Positions 61,674 to 64,000 of a DNA stretch of 64,000 nucleotides are shown piece by piece. The position numbers were made by a program, and so were the translations under genes. The stretch is from Sindora glabra (Eukaryota; Streptophyta; Magnoliopsida; Fabales; Fabaceae). A model generated the notes under the pieces. That model did no database searches and was not told the origin of the DNA. It saw only the letters and a list, made by a program, of their open reading frames with translations. The stretch is from positions 67,169,455 to 67,233,454 of the forward strand of contig CM035226.1 of NCBI GenBank assembly GCA_020226215.1. Direction: 5' to 3'. Numbering within the stretch: the first letter of the stretch is position 1; every line of letters begins with the position of its first letter.

Positions 61674-61959
61674 AACTAACTATGATCCAAATTGACTAAC
61701 TTCCAACTAGGTTTCCACAAACTGACATGGGTTTCACGTGTATATATAATTTGTATATCTTTACATTAGAAGTGATTATAATATAATATTATTGTAATAA
61801 TATATTAATATCTTTTTAAAATTTATATTAAATTTCCTTTTTTTTTAAATTAGATTTAGTATAATATATAATAATATATTAATTATTAAATTTAATAATA
61901 TATTAATATAGCATTTTATTATTAATGATGTACGATAATGGTTTCCATCTGCATTTTAT

Positions 61960-64000
61960 TTGCAACAAGAAAAGTAAAGCAAGAGAAGAAGTGCTAGTGA
62001 TACCAATATCTACATGGGCTTTTCTTGGACTTGAGAGGAATCAGCATAAGTTTCTGAACCCTTTTTTCATTGGTAGGTAAAAATGCTGGACCAATGTTTG
62101 ATCCTTGTATATCCTACTACTTGATCAAAGGATTTGCTTGCTCAATACTCCCTCCTTGTATTTTAGAAAAAAAACTTATTTCTATTTGGAATAAAGTATA
62201 AATCACTCACAAATTATGAAGTGATTGAATTTCACTTTAAAAAATTATGAAAAATAGATGAATTATTTTTTTAAAAAATACAAAACTTGAATTGTACCCC
62301 ACATTCACTAAGTTAACAAAAAATATTAACAAAAATTATAAATTATTTCCAATAACTATAGAATGATTATATTTTACTTCCACTGACTTAAAAAACTTAT
62401 AAATCAAACCCTTTAATTATATAACACTTGCAATTAATATCTATTATTTATTTAATTAATTATTTTATTAAATTATATAATTTTTAATAAAATTTTTAAA
62501 CATGAATTATAATATTATTAGAATTATCACATAATTTTTTGGGCATAATTTTTATATTATATAATTAATAGAAATTAAATTAAATATATAAAAATTTAAT
62601 TAAATTCTTGAAAATGAATTATGAAATTATATGCAAAATATTACACAATAAATTAACACATAATAATATTATAATTCATATTTATTAGTTAATAAAAAAT
62701 TACATATTGCATAATTTTATAAAATGATCAATTAAAGGAATGATAGACGTTAACTACAATTAAAATTATAAGAAAAAGATAATGAATTAAAGGTTTTTAA
62801 GAGATGAACTTAAAATCAAAACAGCGATCAATTTCAATTCATTAAAAGTGGAAAATAAAATCGTGTTATGAATTAATTATTTTCTTAATGATATGTATAA
62901 AAAGTTTAAAATTGTAATAAATTTATAAGAAAATGTGTCAAACAAATGAAGTAAACTTACTAATTAATATAATCTCTTTCTAAAATTAGATGTATTAGTT
63001 TAAATATAAGCATTACAATGATTTAAATCTTAAAGGAATAAAAAAAAGATAACTTATAAACTCTATAATTATAAAATTTTAAATAAAGTAAATTATTGAA
63101 AAACTAAAATGGTAAATAGAAATTATTGTTTATCAATACTATGATCATTGTTGTGTTAAATTAAATTGAATATAACCATATAAAATAAAAATGATAAGTT
63201 TTTAGTCTTTTTTCATGTAGTGTAGCATTTATATTTATTTTAGTTCATCACTTAATATTTTTAATTCATATTATATGAAATAAGTAATTAATTCATAGAA
63301 AAAAAATTGGATAATGGTGTTTAATATTGAATAATATTAATAAACATGAATTATAATATTATTGTATGTTAATTTATTATGTTATTTTTTACACATCATT
63401 TTACAATCTATTTTTAAATATTTAATTAAAATTTTATATATTTAATTTTTTAAGTGCATAATATAAAATTCTGTATAAAAAATAATATGATAATCTAATA
63501 TATAATAATATTATAATTCATGTGTAAAATTTTTTTAAAAATTATATAATTTAATAAAATAATTAATTAAATAGATAATGGATGTCAATTGTAAATTTCA
63601 TATAATTAAAAGATTTGATTTGCAATTTTTTAAAATTAGTGAAAGTAAAATGTATCCATTCCATAGTTGGTGGGATAGTTTGTAATTTTTCCTAATGTTT
63701 TTCTTTTAATTTATTAATAAAATTTAAGTTTTGTATTGTTTTAGAGGGTAATTTATTTGTTTTCATAATTTGTGAGGTAAAATTCAGCCATTTCATAATT
63801 GATGACAATAATTGGTATTTTTTAATTTTATTTATCTATCATCTAAAAAAATAAAATTGAATTTAGTATTTTTTTAAATTTACCCCTATTAGATATTAGA
63901 TATTCTAATATATTCTTAACAATTTATATATCAATTATTTTTTATTAAATAAAAAATTAATAAATTATAATTCTTTTCTATTTAAAATTTAAAATTAAAG
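61960..64000 (+). repeat. Duplicated segment, copy 2 (continues past the window end)
   Basis: Direct copy of 46155-48408 in the same orientation: TGGGCTTTTCTTGGACTTGAGAGG (62017), CTGGACCAATGTTTGAT (62084), then the AT-rich body with ATTATAATATTATT at 62508 facing AATAATATTATAAT at 62662, a second such pair at 63350/63506, and TTAGATATTCTAATA near 63891. The two copies differ by many substitutions and small indels, so the duplication is old. Confidence 0.75.

Noticed and set aside
46155..64000. The two duplicated segments as LTRs of one 18-kb retroelement
   Set aside because: The copies lack TG..CA ends, a primer-binding site and a polypurine tract, and no retroelement polyprotein lies between them; the enclosed intact element is a MULE with its own target duplication.

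Overview
This is a stretch of an AT-rich flowering-plant nuclear genome, probably a eudicot. The reasons are plant-specific content (a two-exon defensin, a class III peroxidase exon, CACTA, MULE, PIF/Harbinger, Ty1/copia and Ty3/gypsy elements), GT..AG introns, long (TA)n microsatellites and very few open frames. The species cannot be named from the sequence. Almost all of the window is transposon-derived and mostly decayed. I see one convincing intact protein-coding gene, the defensin on the minus strand at 13170..12610. No rRNA, true tRNA or CRISPR was found.

Layout. 1-3.5 kb holds an arm of a CACTA transposon that runs off the left edge, then a broken RNase H-like (RVT_3) fragment. 5.3-8.2 kb is one copy of a repeat whose inverted partner lies at 29.4-32.6 kb. 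8.7-12.1 kb is a cluster of MITEs. 12.6-13.25 kb is the defensin gene with its TATA box. 14.8-27.8 kb is a nest of Ty3/gypsy-like repeats: three diverged copies of one unit, an inverted arm, a pol-like scrap, and a 2.6-kb solo LTR with a perfect 5-bp target duplication. 33.4-35.7 kb carries tRNA-derived SINE-like sequences. 37.1-41.0 kb is a minus-strand Ty1/copia remnant that has lost its integrase and is interrupted by a PIF/Harbinger MITE. 41.0-45.9 kb is bounded by CACTA-like ends and contains an orphan peroxidase exon. 46.2-48.4 kb and 62.0-64.0 kb (window end) are direct copies of one AT-rich, partly palindromic segment. 52,866-61,664 is a complete Mutator-like element with long TIRs, a 9-bp target duplication and a decayed transposase gene on the minus strand.

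Function. Only the defensin looks functional: a secreted cysteine-rich peptide with signal-peptide exon, intron and all eight cysteines. The rest records nested insertion: a MITE and probably a CACTA element in a copia element, a Tekay/Del-type LTR in an older gypsy element, and a MULE between two copies of a duplicated segment. Boundaries given as approximate come from aligning copies by eye.
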